A DNA stretch of 64,000 nt from Ovis canadensis (GCF_042477335.2 NC_091247.1:223596001-223660000), one strand, 5' to 3'; shown: positions 12,801-24,172, counted from the first letter of the stretch. The notes: a model not told the origin generated them from the letters alone. Program-made: numbers and translations.

Positions 12801-12975
12801 GTCAACAAAGGTCCGTTTAATCAAGGCTATGGTTTTTCCAGTGGTCATGTATGGATGTGAGAGTTGGACTATAAAGAAAGCTGAGTGCCGAAGAACTGAT
12901 GCTTTTGAACTGTGGTGTTGGAGGAGACTCTTGAAAGTCCCTTGGATGCAAGGAGATCCAACCAGTCCATCCTAA
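9893..12975 (+). pseudogene. BovB ORF remnant: endonuclease plus reverse transcriptase
   Basis: An intact protein of this family nicks DNA with an AP-type endonuclease and copies its own RNA onto the nick. Here the endonuclease keeps GTWNVRS, GDWNA and GSDHELL. At 10,069-10,084 the usual ISEL-type motif reads ISKL, so the expected metal-binding glutamate is lysine. The RT region keeps PIPKKG, the FIDxAKAFD box (12,190-12,220) and RQGC. The catalytic YADD box reads YAGD at 12,490-12,501. Frame breaks occur near 10,190, 10,546-11,056 (insertion), 11,270-11,610, 11,872, 12,351 and 12,955. It cannot be active. The family assignment is certain, and the loss calls rest on my memory of the family motifs. 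Confidence 0.85.
10546..11056 (+). mobile_element. 5'-truncated BovB nested in BovB
   Basis: Starts 'gaccaacctagatagtata', which is deep in the BovB 3' coding part. It runs through 'gactgagcgactgaactgaa' and is followed by the host element's endonuclease sequence (attgattatattctttgcag). About 15 bases of host sequence appear lost at the junction, and no clean target duplication is visible. Confidence 0.85.
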
Positions 12976-13265
12976 AGGAAATCGGTCCTGAATATTCATT
13001 GGAAGGACTGATGCTGAAGCTGAAACTCCAATACTTTGGTCACCTGATGCGAAGAGCTGACTCATTGGAAAAGACCCTGATGCTGGGAAAGATTGAGGGC
13101 AGGAGGAGAAGGGGATGAGAGAGGATGAGATGGTTGGATGGCATCACTGACTCAATGGACATGTGTTTGAGGGAACTCTTGGAGTTGGTGATGGACAGGG
13201 AGGCCTGGTGTGGTTTGGTTCATGGGGCGCCAAGAGTCGGACATGACTGAGCGACTGAACTAGAA

Positions 13266-13810
13266 CTGGAACTATCAGGATTACACACTATGCAATTTCA
13301 ATCCCCACTTCTTTTTTCCTCATTCTCATATTCCTATTAACTTTCTTTTCATCAGTTCCTCTGATATCTTAGCACAGAGACAAACTCTTATAATTGTACA
13401 GGTACAGGCAGTTCATTAAGCTCTCTTACTGGACTCAGATTGCTGCTGTGGGAACTGCCTCCTCTTAAGTTTCTGGGCTATTATCAGATAGAGGCAACTC
13501 TTAATCTCCCTGGCTTCCTTTCCAGGGGCTTATGCCAAGAAAAGGTGGAGAAAAGACCTAGGTCCAGTTATCTAAAGTACTGTACTTCTAACCATTAGAA
13601 GTGGCTTTGAGTTGCACATTATTTACCTTCACAGTAGAATGTACCGTCAATATTCTTTGTTTTAGTTATTAAACTCACTTGGTACAGATCTGAGATACAC
13701 AGAGAAAATAGTACAGCTACCCCTCCCCACTCTCAGTGAACTACAATGTCAACAGGAAGAAAAGGTCTTGATGAAAAAGAGATGTTAAGTAACAAAAAAA
13801 GACAGAGAGA
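13266..13810. other. No feature recognised
   Basis: Unique-looking sequence between BovB and a CHR SINE. No coding or promoter signature. Confidence 0.35.
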
Positions 13811-13814
13811 AATG

Positions 13815-13925
13815 TGAAATTCCCTGGAAGTCCAGAGGTAGGACTCGGCACAGGGGGCATGGGTTCGATCCCTGGTCAGGGAACTAATATCCTGCACACC
13901 TCGTGACTTGGCCAAAAAAAAAGAA
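13815..13925 (+). mobile_element. CHR-type tRNA-derived SINE
   Basis: Reads 'attccctggaagtccagagg', a gggttcgatccctggtcagg B-box region, 'ggaactaatatcctgc', then an A-rich tail. This is the cetartiodactyl CHR pattern. Confidence 0.85.
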
Positions 13926-14182
13926 AGAGAAGTAATAAGAGGGTACTACAGGGAGAGGAGAGTCTGAAAACAAGTTTGAGGTTGTACTGATCAAGGAAAG
14001 TTTTTCTGTAAAGTTAAGCCTCAGGCTAACTTTTAAAATGGCTAAGGACATAGTTTAGGGAAGGGGAGGAAGTTACTCAGAAAATTCAGAGCAGCACTAT
14101 CAAAGGAAGGTACCAATTATCAGAACAGAATGATAACTACTGCTTTTTAAAGTTCTGGTTGAAAAAACATGTAATAATTCTG

Positions 14183-14365
14183 CTTTGTTGTTTAGTCACT
14201 AAGTCGTGTCCGACTTTTTTGCAACCCCATGGACTGTAGCCTGCCACGCTCCTCTGTCCACGGGATTTCCCAGGCAAGAATACTGGAGTGGGTTGCCATT
14301 TCCTTCTCCAGGGGATCTTCCCGACCCAGGGATCAAACCTGCATCTTCTGCACTGCAAGCAGAGC
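14183..14365 (-). mobile_element. Bov-tA SINE, head truncated
   Basis: Reverse-oriented A-unit (gtttagtcactaagtcgtgt ... ggcaagaatactggagtggg) with the start of the tRNA-like part. The extreme head is missing after 'tgcactgcaagcag'. Confidence 0.9.
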
Positions 14366-14455
14366 GTAAATGCTCAAGACAAAGAAACAGAAGCTGAAAC
14401 AGATTCTAAGCAAGAAGAGCTTATCCAGTCTCTGCTTTTGTGCCAAACGTCGTTT

Positions 14456-14490
14456 TCATATATACACATATACATATACATATACATATG
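14456..14490. repeat. (TATACA)n microsatellite
   Basis: Alternating tatacatatacata units, about 35 bases. Confidence 0.85.
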
Positions 14491-14759
14491 ATCTGTCTTC
14501 AAGGTTCTTTGGCCAGGAGAGGCCACTTAACTTCATAATAATGACTGGAGTCAGAAACTGCAGGAGGATGAGGATGGGATATCTTCTTATAACAGAGCTG
14601 CAACTCATTAAACAGAAATCTGAAGGCCTCCTACAGGCCAGGCACTCCTGCAGTGTACGTGTGGGTGGGGGTATAGATCAGCTGTTAGAAACTGGCTGAC
14701 CTCAACCAAATTTGGCAGGCAAACAACTTTTGTCTAGTCCAGAGTGTTGACCTGTGCAG

Positions 14760-16790
14760 GATATTTTAAACAAACGCTGAGGCGTAATTTACTCACAATG
14801 CAATGCACACATGTGAAGTGTGCGTTTCCAAGAAGGTCAGTGAGTTCTGACAGATGTAGACTAGTGTGCTGTCACCACGCCTGAGCAAGAAAAACCATTC
14901 CCATCGCCCCTCATGCCATTCTGCAGTCAGTGCCAAACTCATCACCAGGCCAGCCACTGGCCTCATTTTCCTTAGTGTAAATTAGCGTCACCTATTCTAA
15001 AACTTCAATATAAATGAAACCATACAGTAAGTTCTCTTTCATCTTTTACTTTCACTCAACATGTTTTTGAGATTCATTCACACTGTTGCATAAACCGATA
15101 ATCCACTGTTTTATCTATTGGTTTATCTATTGACCTTCTGATGATGGCATTTGGACTGTTTCCAGTTTTTTGGCTATTAGGTACTATGAAAATTAATGTG
15201 TCTTTCTGTGAATATGGTTTCATTTCCCTTTAATAAACACCAAAGTGCAGGGTGGCTGGGTTGCATGGTAAGTACGTGTTTAACTTTAGGAGAAACTGAC
15301 CAGTTGTTTTCCAAAGTGGTTGTACCATTTCACGCTCCCACCAGCAACATATATTGACTCTAGCTTTTCAAATCCTCACCAATACTTGGAATTTTTTTTT
15401 TTTATTTTAGCTATCCTTGTGGGTATGAAGTGGTATCTCACTGTGTTTTCTTTCCCCCCGGTAACTAATGATGTTGGGCACCTATTCATATGCTTTCAGA
15501 CATTCAAGTATATTTTCTTCTGTGAAGGGTCTATTCAAACTTCTGCTCATTTTTAACTGGGCCATTTGTTACATTACTGAATTTTAACATGTTTTATATA
15601 TTCTGGACTTAAGTCACAGGTGTGTGTGTCTGTAATATTTCCTTCCAGTCTGTGATTTACCTTTTCATTTTCTTACAACGTATTTTGTAGAACAGAAACT
15701 TTTACTTTTGATAAAGGTCTGACTTACCAGTTTTCTTCTTCTATGGTTGGTTAGAGCTTTCTGGGTCCTAAAACAATCTTTGCTTTTTTCAAGGCCACAA
15801 AGATCTTCTCTTATAATTTTGCCTATACATTTTATGGCTTCAGTTTGTATATTTAGGTTTATGAGTCACTTCAAATTAATCCTTCTGCATAGTGTCAGAT
15901 AGGGATTAAGACATTTCTTTACGTACAAATATCCATCCAACTGTTCTAGCAACATTTGTTGACAAGACTATCCTTTCCCTGCTGAATTATGTTTTGGCCT
16001 TTGCTGAAAAATCAACTGATCATATATGTCCCTTTCAAGATTCTATTGTGGTCAACGATCAACATGTTTTTTAATAACAATACCACAGCGTCTTGATTCG
16101 GAGAAGGCAATGGCGCCCCACTCCAGTACTCTTGCCTGGAAAATCCCACGGACAGAGGGGCCTGCTGGGCTGCAGTCCATGGGGTTGCTAAGAGTCAGAC
16201 ACGACTGAGCGACTTCACTTTCACTTCTCATTTTCATGCATTGGAGAAGGAAATGGCAACCCACTCCAGTGTTCTTCCCTGGAGAATCCCAGGGACGGGG
16301 GAGCCTGGTGGGCTACCGTCTATGGGGTCGTACAGAGTCGGACACGACTGAAGCGACTTAGCAGCAGCAGCAGTGTCTTGATTACTCTAGTTATACAGTA
16401 AGTCCTAAAATCAGGTAATTTAAGTCCTCTAAGTTTATTCTCCCACTTCTAAATAGTTTGGCTACTGTAAATTTTTCACAGTTTCACGTATTTTAGATTC
16501 AGCATGTCAATTTCCACACACACCCCAAGAAAAGAAGACTTCAGGAATTTAGTCTGTAAACACATTGCATCTTAATAGATTATTTTGGGACTACTGGACT
16601 GTTTAACAACACTGGGTCTTTCAAACCATTAACATAGTACATCTCCACTTATCTGGGTCTTCTTTAATTTTTCTCAGCCATGTTTTGTGATTTTCAATGT
16701 AAAAGTTTTTTTATATTTTTCATTAAATGTATTCCTAAGTACAGAAAAATTTTCAATTCAAACTGGTTGTCAACATTTTAATACAGAGAA
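14760..16790 (-). mobile_element. Old L1, minus strand, split by a BovA2
   Basis: The reverse complement gives an L1 3' region continuing into the ORF2 3' part. Landmarks on the plus strand are 'aaagtggttgtaccatttcac', 'gggtatgaagtggtatctca', 'tgatgttgggcacctattca' and 'caactgttctagcaacattt'. It is interrupted at 16,099-16,374 and resumes with 'actctagttatacagtaagt'. Degenerate, no long frame. Confidence 0.75.
16099..16374 (+). mobile_element. BovA2 SINE (dimer) with target duplication
   Basis: Two A-units: the first begins 'ggagaaggcaatggcgcccc', the linker is 'ttcactttcacttctc', and the second ends 'gcgacttagcagcagcagc'. It is flanked by perfect 9-bp direct repeats gtcttgatt at 16,090-16,098 and 16,375-16,383, which gives its exact borders. 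Confidence 0.95.
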
Positions 16791-16799
16791 AATTCACAA

Positions 16800-17700
16800 T
16801 TAAAAAAAAACCCAGACTTCTGGCTCCCCTGGGAAAAAAATGAGAAGATCAACAACTCTGGATCTATATTTCCCAAATCCCAACAATAAATCAACACTGA
16901 GTACTGGCTGCCCTCTCTAGACAGGGCTCGGTCTTCTCTCCGACTGCAGTAGTTCCTACCGTTCCGTATGAAACCTCTGACCTATCCGATTCCATTCATA
17001 TAAGCTATCTGCTTGGAACCTATAGACAGAGAAAGGCTAGGGAACAAGGACTGGTGATATGATTAAACCTGTATTTGAAACTTGGGCTTCGGTGTGGAGA
17101 AATGATTATGGTTAGAGGGAAGGAAATAAGCAGGAAAATTAGCCAAGAATTTATTGAAGTGGTCCTGGAAAGGGCATGGCTTAGACTAGAGTGGCTTCAG
17201 TAGAAGAAATGAGAAGCTGACAAATAATATTTATAGAGTGATTATTAATAGAAATTGATGATGGGATGGATGAAAGGATACAAGAGTATGTCAGAGATGA
17301 CCCTTCTGAATTCTGGCTTATGACACTTATGTAGACAGAAGCACCATTCACAGAAATGGAGAACCCTGGAGGAGGAACAACTCTAACAAGAGTAAACGAA
17401 GGTTAAAAGTTTAGTTTGAAATGTAAATCTGAGATGTCTATGAGACATCCCAGTAGAAGTGGCAAAGTGATTTGTATTAGAAAAGATAGACACAGTTGGG
17501 AATCATCAGCATATAGCTGGTATTTCAAGCTATGGAACTAGATAAGATCTCTTATGGTGAGAGTAAGAGGTTTGAGGGTTTGAGCCAGAGTCCTGAGAAA
17601 ATCCCACACTCGGGTCAGGGTGAAGGAGAGCTAGCAAGAGGCTGAGAAACTATTGCAGGAGAGGTAGAAAGAAGGGATAAGGTATTAGGTGAAGAACTAG
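16800..17700. other. Unclassified; possible ancient repeat
   Basis: The stretch 17,130-17,700 has a repeat-like feel ('ttgggaatcatcagcatatagctgg', 'gagatgtctatgagacatcc') that I associate with old L2-linked sequence, but I cannot name the family. No coding signature. Confidence 0.35.
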
Positions 17701-17702
17701 TA

Positions 17703-17862
17703 GCCCCCCAGGCGCCTATGTCCATGGGCTTTCCCAGGTAAGAATACTGGAGTAGGTGGCCATTTCCTTCTCCAGGGGATCTTAACCACCCAGGGATCAA
17801 ACCAGGGTCTCCTGCACTGGCAGGCGTACATTCTTTACCGCTGAGCCACCAGGGAAGCCCGG
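17703..17862 (-). mobile_element. Bov-tA SINE fragment
   Basis: Reverse-oriented partial copy: 'gaatactggagtaggtggcc', 'gggatcaaaccagggtctcc', ending 'gagccaccagggaagccc'. The A-unit 3' end is missing. Confidence 0.9.
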
Positions 17863-17954
17863 ATAATGTCATAGCAGGAATAGAAAATGGTTCAAGAAAG
17901 AAAGTGATCAACTATGTTAAATGCCATGAGAGGGAAAATATAAATGAAGATATC

Positions 17955-18120
17955 CATTCCTTCACTTTTTCATTCAAAAAATATTTATGAAGCACCTACT
18001 ACATGCCAAGTACTGATGGCACTTAGGAAACAACAATAAACAAAACAAAGTAGCTGCCCTTGTAGAGACTATCTCTAGTGGCAGGAGACAGACAACAGAC
18101 GCCGCGGGGTGAACAGTTCT
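17955..18120 (-). repeat. L2 3' end remnant
   Basis: Reversed L2: 'cattcaaaaaatatttatg', 'agcacctactacatgcca', 'aaacaacaataaacaaaac'. Confidence 0.7.
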
Positions 18121-18239
18121 GCGGAGCAAGTGAAGCTGGGTAAGGGAAATCGGGAATGCCTGGGCTTTGGGAGTGAAGTGGCCTTTTTATACATGACGGT
18201 CTAAAAATGTGTCTGCTTGGTTAGGCTAAGGTCCCCAGT

Positions 18240-18600
18240 TATTCAAACACCAATCTAAGTGTTGCTTTTGAAGGTATTTTGCAAATGTGATTAACATTCA
18301 TAATCAGTTGACTTTAAGGAAAGGAGATTATTCTAGATGATCCAGGTGGGCCTGAATCTATCAGGTAAAAGGCCTTAAGAGCAGGTTTCTCAGAAGGAGA
18401 AATTTCACCTGTGGATACCAACTTCAGTTTCTGCTGAAAGTTCCAATCTGTCCTCCTTGACAGTCTAGCCTATGAATGTTCCAGTCGCCTAGCCAGCCAC
18501 CACAACCACGTAAGGAATAAATCCTTACAATAAATCCCTTAATCTCCTACTGGTTCTGTTTCTCTGGTTGAACAATGACTGATACAGACTTTGGTATCTT
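18240..18600 (+). repeat. Class III (ERVL/MaLR-type) LTR-like sequence
   Basis: Features of this LTR class are present: 'ttgactttaaggaaaggaga', 'aggtgggcctgaatcta', an aataaatc polyadenylation area near 18,515-18,540, and the closing 'ctgtttctctggttgaac ... actgatacag'. It is placed as the 5' flank of the MaLR-like interior that follows. Confidence 0.5.
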
Positions 18601-20295
18601 GAAGTAGGGTGCTGCTATAACAAACTCTTTAAAATATGGAATGGGACTTTGAAACTGAATACTACATGGAAGCTGCAAAGATTCTGAGAAGCTAATTTAA
18701 AGAGCTTGCTGCTGCTGCTGCTGCTAAGTCGCTCAGTCGTGTCCAACTCTGTGTGACCCCAGAGACAGCAGCCTACCAGGCTCCTCCATCCCAGGAATTC
18801 TTCAGGCAAGAACACTGGAGTGGGTTGCCATTTCCTTCTCCAATGCATGAAAGTGAAAAGTGAAAGTGAAGTCGCTCAGTCATGTCCAACTTTTAGCGAC
18901 CCCATGGACTGCAGCCCACTAGGCCCCTCCGTCCATGGGTTTCCGGGTGAGAGTACTAGAGTGGGGTGCCATCGCCTTCTCCATCTGAGCCTAGATTGTC
19001 TTAAACAGATTGTTCACAGAAATATGGATGCCGAAAACACTCCTGGTAAGAGCTCAGGAGGAAATGAGAAGCACAACAGATAAAGTCTATCTCATTTAAG
19101 AGAATACATTTGTTATCATAAACAGAAAGCTGGTAAAAAACAAACATTAAAGGTGCTTCTGGTGAGAGCTCAGAAGAAAATGAGGAACATTATTAAGAAC
19201 CGAAGGGAAAATAATCCTTTTTAGATAGTGGCAAAAAAAAAAAAAAACTTATGTGAATTCTGCTCAGGAGTTGCGTGAAAAGAAGTTGGATATTTATCAA
19301 GGATAAGCAATGAACTTCAGTATTTAGCTAAGGAGATTTTCAAGCAACAAGCTGAAGGTGAGACCTGGTTTTTTCTTGTTGCTTATGGCAAAAGGCAAGA
19401 GGAAAGACAAACAGATGGGCAAAATGTTAAAAGAAACCAGGACATGATGATTTGGGAAATTTTCAGCTTGTCTAGATCACAAAAATGCTAAAATTAGGAG
19501 ACACTCAATTAAGAAAGCACTGCTACGGAGAAAAGCCAAGAGTGTGCCTGGACAACCTTTCATTAGTGCTGAAAGATTACACATGTGACTCAGGGACCCC
19601 TCACCCAACCACCTAAGCAGAAGCTAGGAAGCAATATGAGATTGGAGGACCTTCTTGTCTAAAGACAAGAATCCCTGAGATATACACAGGAGACTCAAAA
19701 GGTTTCTGAGAATGTTTTATCAGCAGAAACACTGCCAGCCTGGCCTGAAAGGGGCAGAAAGAGAATAAAGTAAAAGAAAGACTGTCAGACTACCAAAATT
19801 CTACAGGCAATTTACTAATAAAACATGCGCTACTTACCCTTCAAGAAAAAGTAAGGATAACTCGAAGAACTGAGACTTGGGCCCAGGAGCCAGAGCCACA
19901 GGCCCAGAGGGCAGGGTGATTACTTCCAGGCATTACAACCTGAGAAATTTTCTCTGCTGAATTCTGAAACTGCCTGGGACCAGTGACACACTTATTTCTT
20001 GTATCTCCTCCTTTCTGGATTTGGGAATGTCCATGACAGTCATATTTTGCATGTCCCACAACTGTATTCTGGGAACACATAACTCGTTTTCTAGTTTCCC
20101 AGGCCCACAGATAGAAATTCTTCCCCAAGATGGATCACACCCAGAGTCTCACCTCCACCTGATTTAGATGATGAGATTTTGATGAGATTCTGGACTTGAT
20201 GCTGCAATGGGTTGAGACTCTGCTATGTCCGAATGGGATGAATGTATTTTGCTTGTGAGACAAATGTGAATCTTTGAGGCTCAAAGGGCAGAATG
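18600..20295 (+). mobile_element. MaLR-like internal region, decayed
   Basis: Starts after the LTR with 'ctttggtatcttgaagtagg', a primer-site-adjacent pattern of MaLR elements. It then has 'ggtgcttctggtgagagctc', 'agctaaggagattttcaagc' and near the end 'ggctcaaagggcagaatgc'. Any gag-like frame is fully broken. It is the remains of an ancient retroviral-like element and is interrupted by a BovA2. Confidence 0.6.
18709..18985 (-). mobile_element. BovA2 SINE (dimer)
   Basis: Reversed dimer: (gct)n start, first unit through 'ccttctccaatgcatgaaag', second unit from 'gtcgctcagtcatgtccaac' to 'gccatcgccttctcc'. No clear target duplication seen. Confidence 0.92.
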
Positions 20296-20296
20296 C

Positions 20297-20815
20297 GGTA
20301 GACTGAAAACGGTACCGTAAGAGATATCCACATCCTTCATATCCTAACACTGGAACTTACGTGTCAGAAAAGGAGGGTGATCTTTGCAGCCGTGATTCAG
20401 CCAAGGATCTTGAGGGAAAAAAACATAAAATAACTGCACAATGATGGAGCAATTATCCTGGATTATCTGGGGGAGCCTTAAATGCAATTTATTTATAAAT
20501 GGGGCAGGGAGAGATGGGACAACAGAGGAGAAGAAGTGCAGAGAGACGCTTGAAAATGCCGGCCCTGAAGACTGAAGAGATGCCACCGCAAGCCAAGGAA
20601 CGCCAGCAGTCACCAGAAGCTGGGAGAGGTGAGGAGCAGACTCCAAGACTTCCAGAAGGCTCTGCGGCTGACACCGTGATTTCAGCCCAGGGAAACTGGT
20701 TTTAGACATCTGACCTTCAGAGCTGTGAGAAAATAATTATGCAGTGTCTTTTGAAGACACCACGTTTCTGGTAATTTGTTGTAGCAGCCACAGGAAAGTA
20801 ATACAGATGGCTCAG
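20297..20815 (+). repeat. MaLR-type (MLT1-like) LTR
   Basis: Has 'gagatatccacatccttcat', 'ggattatctgggggagcc', 'agccaaggaacgccagcag', 'tctgaccttcagagctgtgag' and the closing 'ggtaatttgttgtagcagcc ... agtaatacag', all typical of this LTR class. It is placed as the 3' LTR of the preceding interior but does not resemble the LTR at 18,240. Confidence 0.65.
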
Positions 20816-20959
20816 ACTAGGGAGGTGGTAAGAAGTGATCAGATCATGCATACGGAAGAAGCTGAGAGGATTTGCCAATGGAGTGAATGTCAAGTGGGAA
20901 AGAGAGAGAAGATGACTCCAAAGCTCTGACCTGACTGACCAGAAGAAACGTGACCACTT

Positions 20960-21110
20960 CACTTTCATTCATTCAACGAGCGTTTCCTGAGCATTTATCA
21001 TAGGCCCTGCCAATCACTATGCTGCATGCCAGGAACAGAGCCATGAAGAGACAGCCTTGTGAAGTTTACGAGAAGAGAAACATACAGCAACTACACGCCA
21101 ACTCAGCTGC
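20960..21110 (-). repeat. L2 3' end remnant
   Basis: Reversed L2: 'cattcattcaacgagcgttt', 'tgagcatttatcatagg', 'catgccaggaacagagcc'. Confidence 0.65.
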
Positions 21111-21169
21111 AATTGGGACTTGTGCTACAAAAGAAAAAGTCCGGGTGCTATGAAACCTGACAAGAATTA

Positions 21170-21335
21170 AATGCCTATTATGTGCTAAATGCTTTACACG
21201 TAACTTCATTTACCCCTTACATCTATCCTACGAGGAAACAAGAGATTGAGAAAGATTAATTCCCTTGCCCAAGACCACAAAGCCAATGAGCAGTAGAGCC
21301 GCAGTTGAGAACAGGTGCATTCAACTCTAACACGC
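21170..21335 (-). repeat. MIR SINE remnant
   Basis: Reversed MIR: 'gctttacacgtaacttcat', 'cctacgaggaaacaagag', 'ttgcccaagaccacaaag'. Confidence 0.65.
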
Positions 21336-21339
21336 ATCA

Positions 21340-22800
21340 CTATCTCCAAACAGCAGGGAAAATCTACTAGGCTTTAAAAAAAAAAAAAAAGAGAGTGGCC
21401 AGAAGGAAGAGGAACTGTCATGCAAATAAAGTTTTGGGAATCCCTGCTCTAGAAAGAGCTTTCTAAGCTCACTTGATGAAGGTGAATTTTGGAGGGTATT
21501 CAAAAATCCCTTAACACTCTCCAAATAGAACAAAAGGTTACACTATAATTAACTCAGTTTTATTTAGGCACCCAACAGGTTATTAAACTCGTTGAAAATA
21601 AAATGTCATGAATAGCTTGTCCAAATCCTACAAGCCATACCCAGTTTCCACGCATACTGTTTCTTCGAGATTCACCTTCAGAATCAGCTTTCAGATGAAG
21701 CCAAAAGAGGGGCGAGGGGGAGGTCAATTACACTCCAGAGTGACTGAGTCAGGAACATGATTAAACAAATAACTGATTCAACGCATACAAAGACTCATGA
21801 CAGATAGCACACGTATGAACCACACCGTCCTATGAACTTCTACTAAGTAAAGGAAATATTTTTAAATTTATTTAATTTCAAATTACTAGCCTATGATCTC
21901 ATTATACTCTTGGCTCCTTTTATTCCTATTCCAGGACCACAGACCCCGAACACCCCCAGCCCAGGAAAAAAAAAAAAAATTCTGAAGAGAAAGGAAATAT
22001 CAACAAGATGATGCGAAATGATTCACGGAATCCATAAAATATAATTTAAAACACCAGGACATCTTTGCCTTCACTGCATGACCTCAGGGCATTAAACCGG
22101 TATGTAAGAATTAAAGAAGGTAATGGTCCCTGAATGGAAACTTTGGTTAACATGTATCAAGAATAAGAAAGAAAACAACCCAAACTCTTCATTTCTCAAT
22201 TCTTTCCCCATCTCTACCTTTAAAAAAAAAAAAAGAAAAGCCAAGACAACATATATGTGGCAAATTTTAAAAGACTTTAAAGATATCCATCATTTAATAA
22301 AATAGAAAATCAACAATAAAGCCAGTTTCGACTACGATAACACCATTCTAATACCAACATGCAATATGGCCTGTCCTAAAGTATGAGAGGGCAAATTTCC
22401 ACATTCCTGTCAATTCTGTGGTAGTGAAAATATGTACAAATTAACCATGATTAAGAGACTCTGGCATAAGTTACACCATTTACAGTTACAAAGATACTGA
22501 AACGCTGACCAAAAAATTTAAATTTGGATATTATGGTATGCCCTTATTTAGTCAGTATTTATTGTGCAACTTAAGTGAAGTCACTATTACAGCTTTCCAT
22601 TTCAGGAACGGCAGTAAGATATTGAATGCATATGAGGAATATTCCAAAGAACATTTTGAGAGCTATAACACTGTGATTACTACCATAAAAAATTCTCACT
22701 GTATAGACATTTTCACTAACTATGCAAAAGAAAGTGAAAAGGAACAAACATTTACTGGAGGCACAGGACTTGGCGACTGAACAACAACATACAATGGGGG
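21340..22800. other. No gene recognised
   Basis: AT-rich, unique-looking. An acceptor-like 'agctttccatttcag' at about 22,592-22,606 precedes an open frame (22,538-22,780), but no donor or recognisable protein supports an exon. Short A-runs are at 21,376, 21,967 and 22,220. Confidence 0.35.
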
Positions 22801-22811
22801 GGAGTCACCAT

Positions 22812-22970
22812 CTTTAATTCACAGACAGACCCGAGTTCAAATCTTGACTGTGGTAATTTAGTTTCTCTCTCCAAGCTTCTGTACCGTCATCTGCAAAATG
22901 GTGCTGTTACTTATTTCACAGAGCTGGTGGGAGGATTAATGAGGTAACACAATGACTCATAAAGCACACG
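22812..22970 (+). repeat. MIR SINE remnant
   Basis: Forward MIR: 'agacccgagttcaaatcttg', 'ctccaagcttctgtaccgtc', 'aaaatggtgctgttac', 'ggaggattaatgagg'. Confidence 0.7.
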
Positions 22971-22984
22971 TCCTGTTACTCACC

Positions 22985-23125
22985 TTTACATTTCTCCATA
23001 CTCATAACAACCTCATGTGTTAAGAATTATTAACTCCATTTTACAGATGAGGAAAGCGAGTCACAGGTTAGGTGGTGCGTCTAGGGTTACACAACTGATA
23101 ACTGTTAGTATCTAGCTCTGCTCCT
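22985..23125 (-). repeat. MIR SINE remnant
   Basis: Reversed MIR just after a forward MIR: 'catactcataacaacctc', 'ccattttacagatgaggaaa', 'agggttacacaactgat'. The pair is an inverted arrangement. Confidence 0.7.
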
Positions 23126-23221
23126 GCCCTTACACTTGACATGTTACCTCACTAATTATTTTACTCTCTCTGGATAGGAAGTTTAGAATTTTTTTTTTCC
23201 AAATTATACCCGGGATACTTT

Positions 23222-23437
23222 TGACTTCCTTGGTGGCTCAGACCATAAAGCGTTTGTCTACAATGCAGGAGACCCAGGTTCGATCCCTGGGTTGGGAAGA
23301 TTCCACCAGAGAAGGAAACGGCAATCCACTCCAGTATTATTCCCTGGAAAATCCCATGGACAGAGGAGCCTGGTGGGCTACAGTCCATGGGATCACAAAG
23401 AGTCGGACACGACTGAGCGACTTCACTTTCACTTTTA
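23222..23437 (+). mobile_element. Bov-tA SINE
   Basis: 'gacttccttggtggctcaga' head, gttcgatccctgggttggg, A-unit ending 'gactgagcgacttcacttt'. Confidence 0.93.
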
Positions 23438-23965
23438 ATTTTGATACCAAAACAAACATTTTTCAGAAAACCAAACTGACCTTTAATTCTCACAATTTCA
23501 GAGGTCAAAAACCTGAAAATAGCCCACCTGTTTTCAAATTCAGTAACAAACAGAGGATACACTCCAGATTTTAAAATGAGCTACCCAAATTACTGATTAC
23601 TTGTACTCATTTACACAGAAGATGATTTCTTAATGCTTACTAACAAAAGTAAAGAAGCCAATGAATCAAATATACCACAAAAGGAAAAATACGGTATCTG
23701 AAGAAAAGAAAGAAATTTTTTTTCACAACTCTGTCTTCCTAGGATTCTGTAGGCCTTTTGTTATTGCTGTGTGAGCTTGTCTTAAACAAAGGGTGAGGAA
23801 CTGCTCCAGTTTAGCCACTACGGTTGTGGAACTTCAAAATCATTTAATTTCTCAGAGCCTCCCTTCAACTAAACAATGCGAGTTGGACTTGAGTCACTGA
23901 ACCGCAGAACTGAAGGCAACTTAAGCAACTGGCTCCACCCAAGGACTGAACTGAAGGCACCCTGG

Positions 23966-24172
23966 TGGCTCAGATGGTAAAGAATCTGCCTGCAAATGCA
24001 GGAGACCCAGGTTCAATCCCTGGGTCAGGGAAGTTCCCTAGGGAGAGGGCATGGCAACCCACTCCAGTCTTCTTGCCTGGAGAATTCCATGGACAGAGAA
24101 GCCTGACAGGCTATAGTCCATTGACTTGCAAAGAGTCATACACAACTGAGAAATGAACACTAGCAACTAACT
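23966..24172 (+). mobile_element. Bov-tA SINE with target duplication
   Basis: Direct repeats aaggcaccctgg lie at 23,954-23,965 and 24,173-24,184. The left repeat overlaps the usual position of the SINE head, so part of it may be SINE sequence. The body is near consensus. Confidence 0.88.

Larger units (their letters stand above)
9595..13264 (+). mobile_element. BovB (RTE) LINE, long but dead, with a second BovB inside
   Basis: This is the largest BovB of the window. From left to right come the leader, the AP-endonuclease segment (9,893 to about 10,545 and about 11,057-11,270), a linker, the reverse-transcriptase segment (11,612-12,520) and the C-terminal segment to about 12,975. The BovB 3' end follows, ending 'gactgagcgactgaac'. 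A separate BovB 3' fragment interrupts the endonuclease segment at about 10,546-11,056. Several stops and frameshifts break the frame. The start at the left is uncertain, because the leader grades into L1-like sequence before 9,520. Confidence 0.9.

Noticed and set aside
9895..12975. BovB frames as a functional reverse transcriptase gene
   Set aside because: Both catalytic motifs are altered and multiple frame breaks plus an insertion are present.
20344..20709. 121-codon minus-strand frame as a gene
   Set aside because: It is antisense to a MaLR-type LTR.
22538..22780. Exon with acceptor at about 22,606
   Set aside because: The acceptor looks fair, but there is no donor and no recognisable protein. 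The 3' end is SINE-tail-like.
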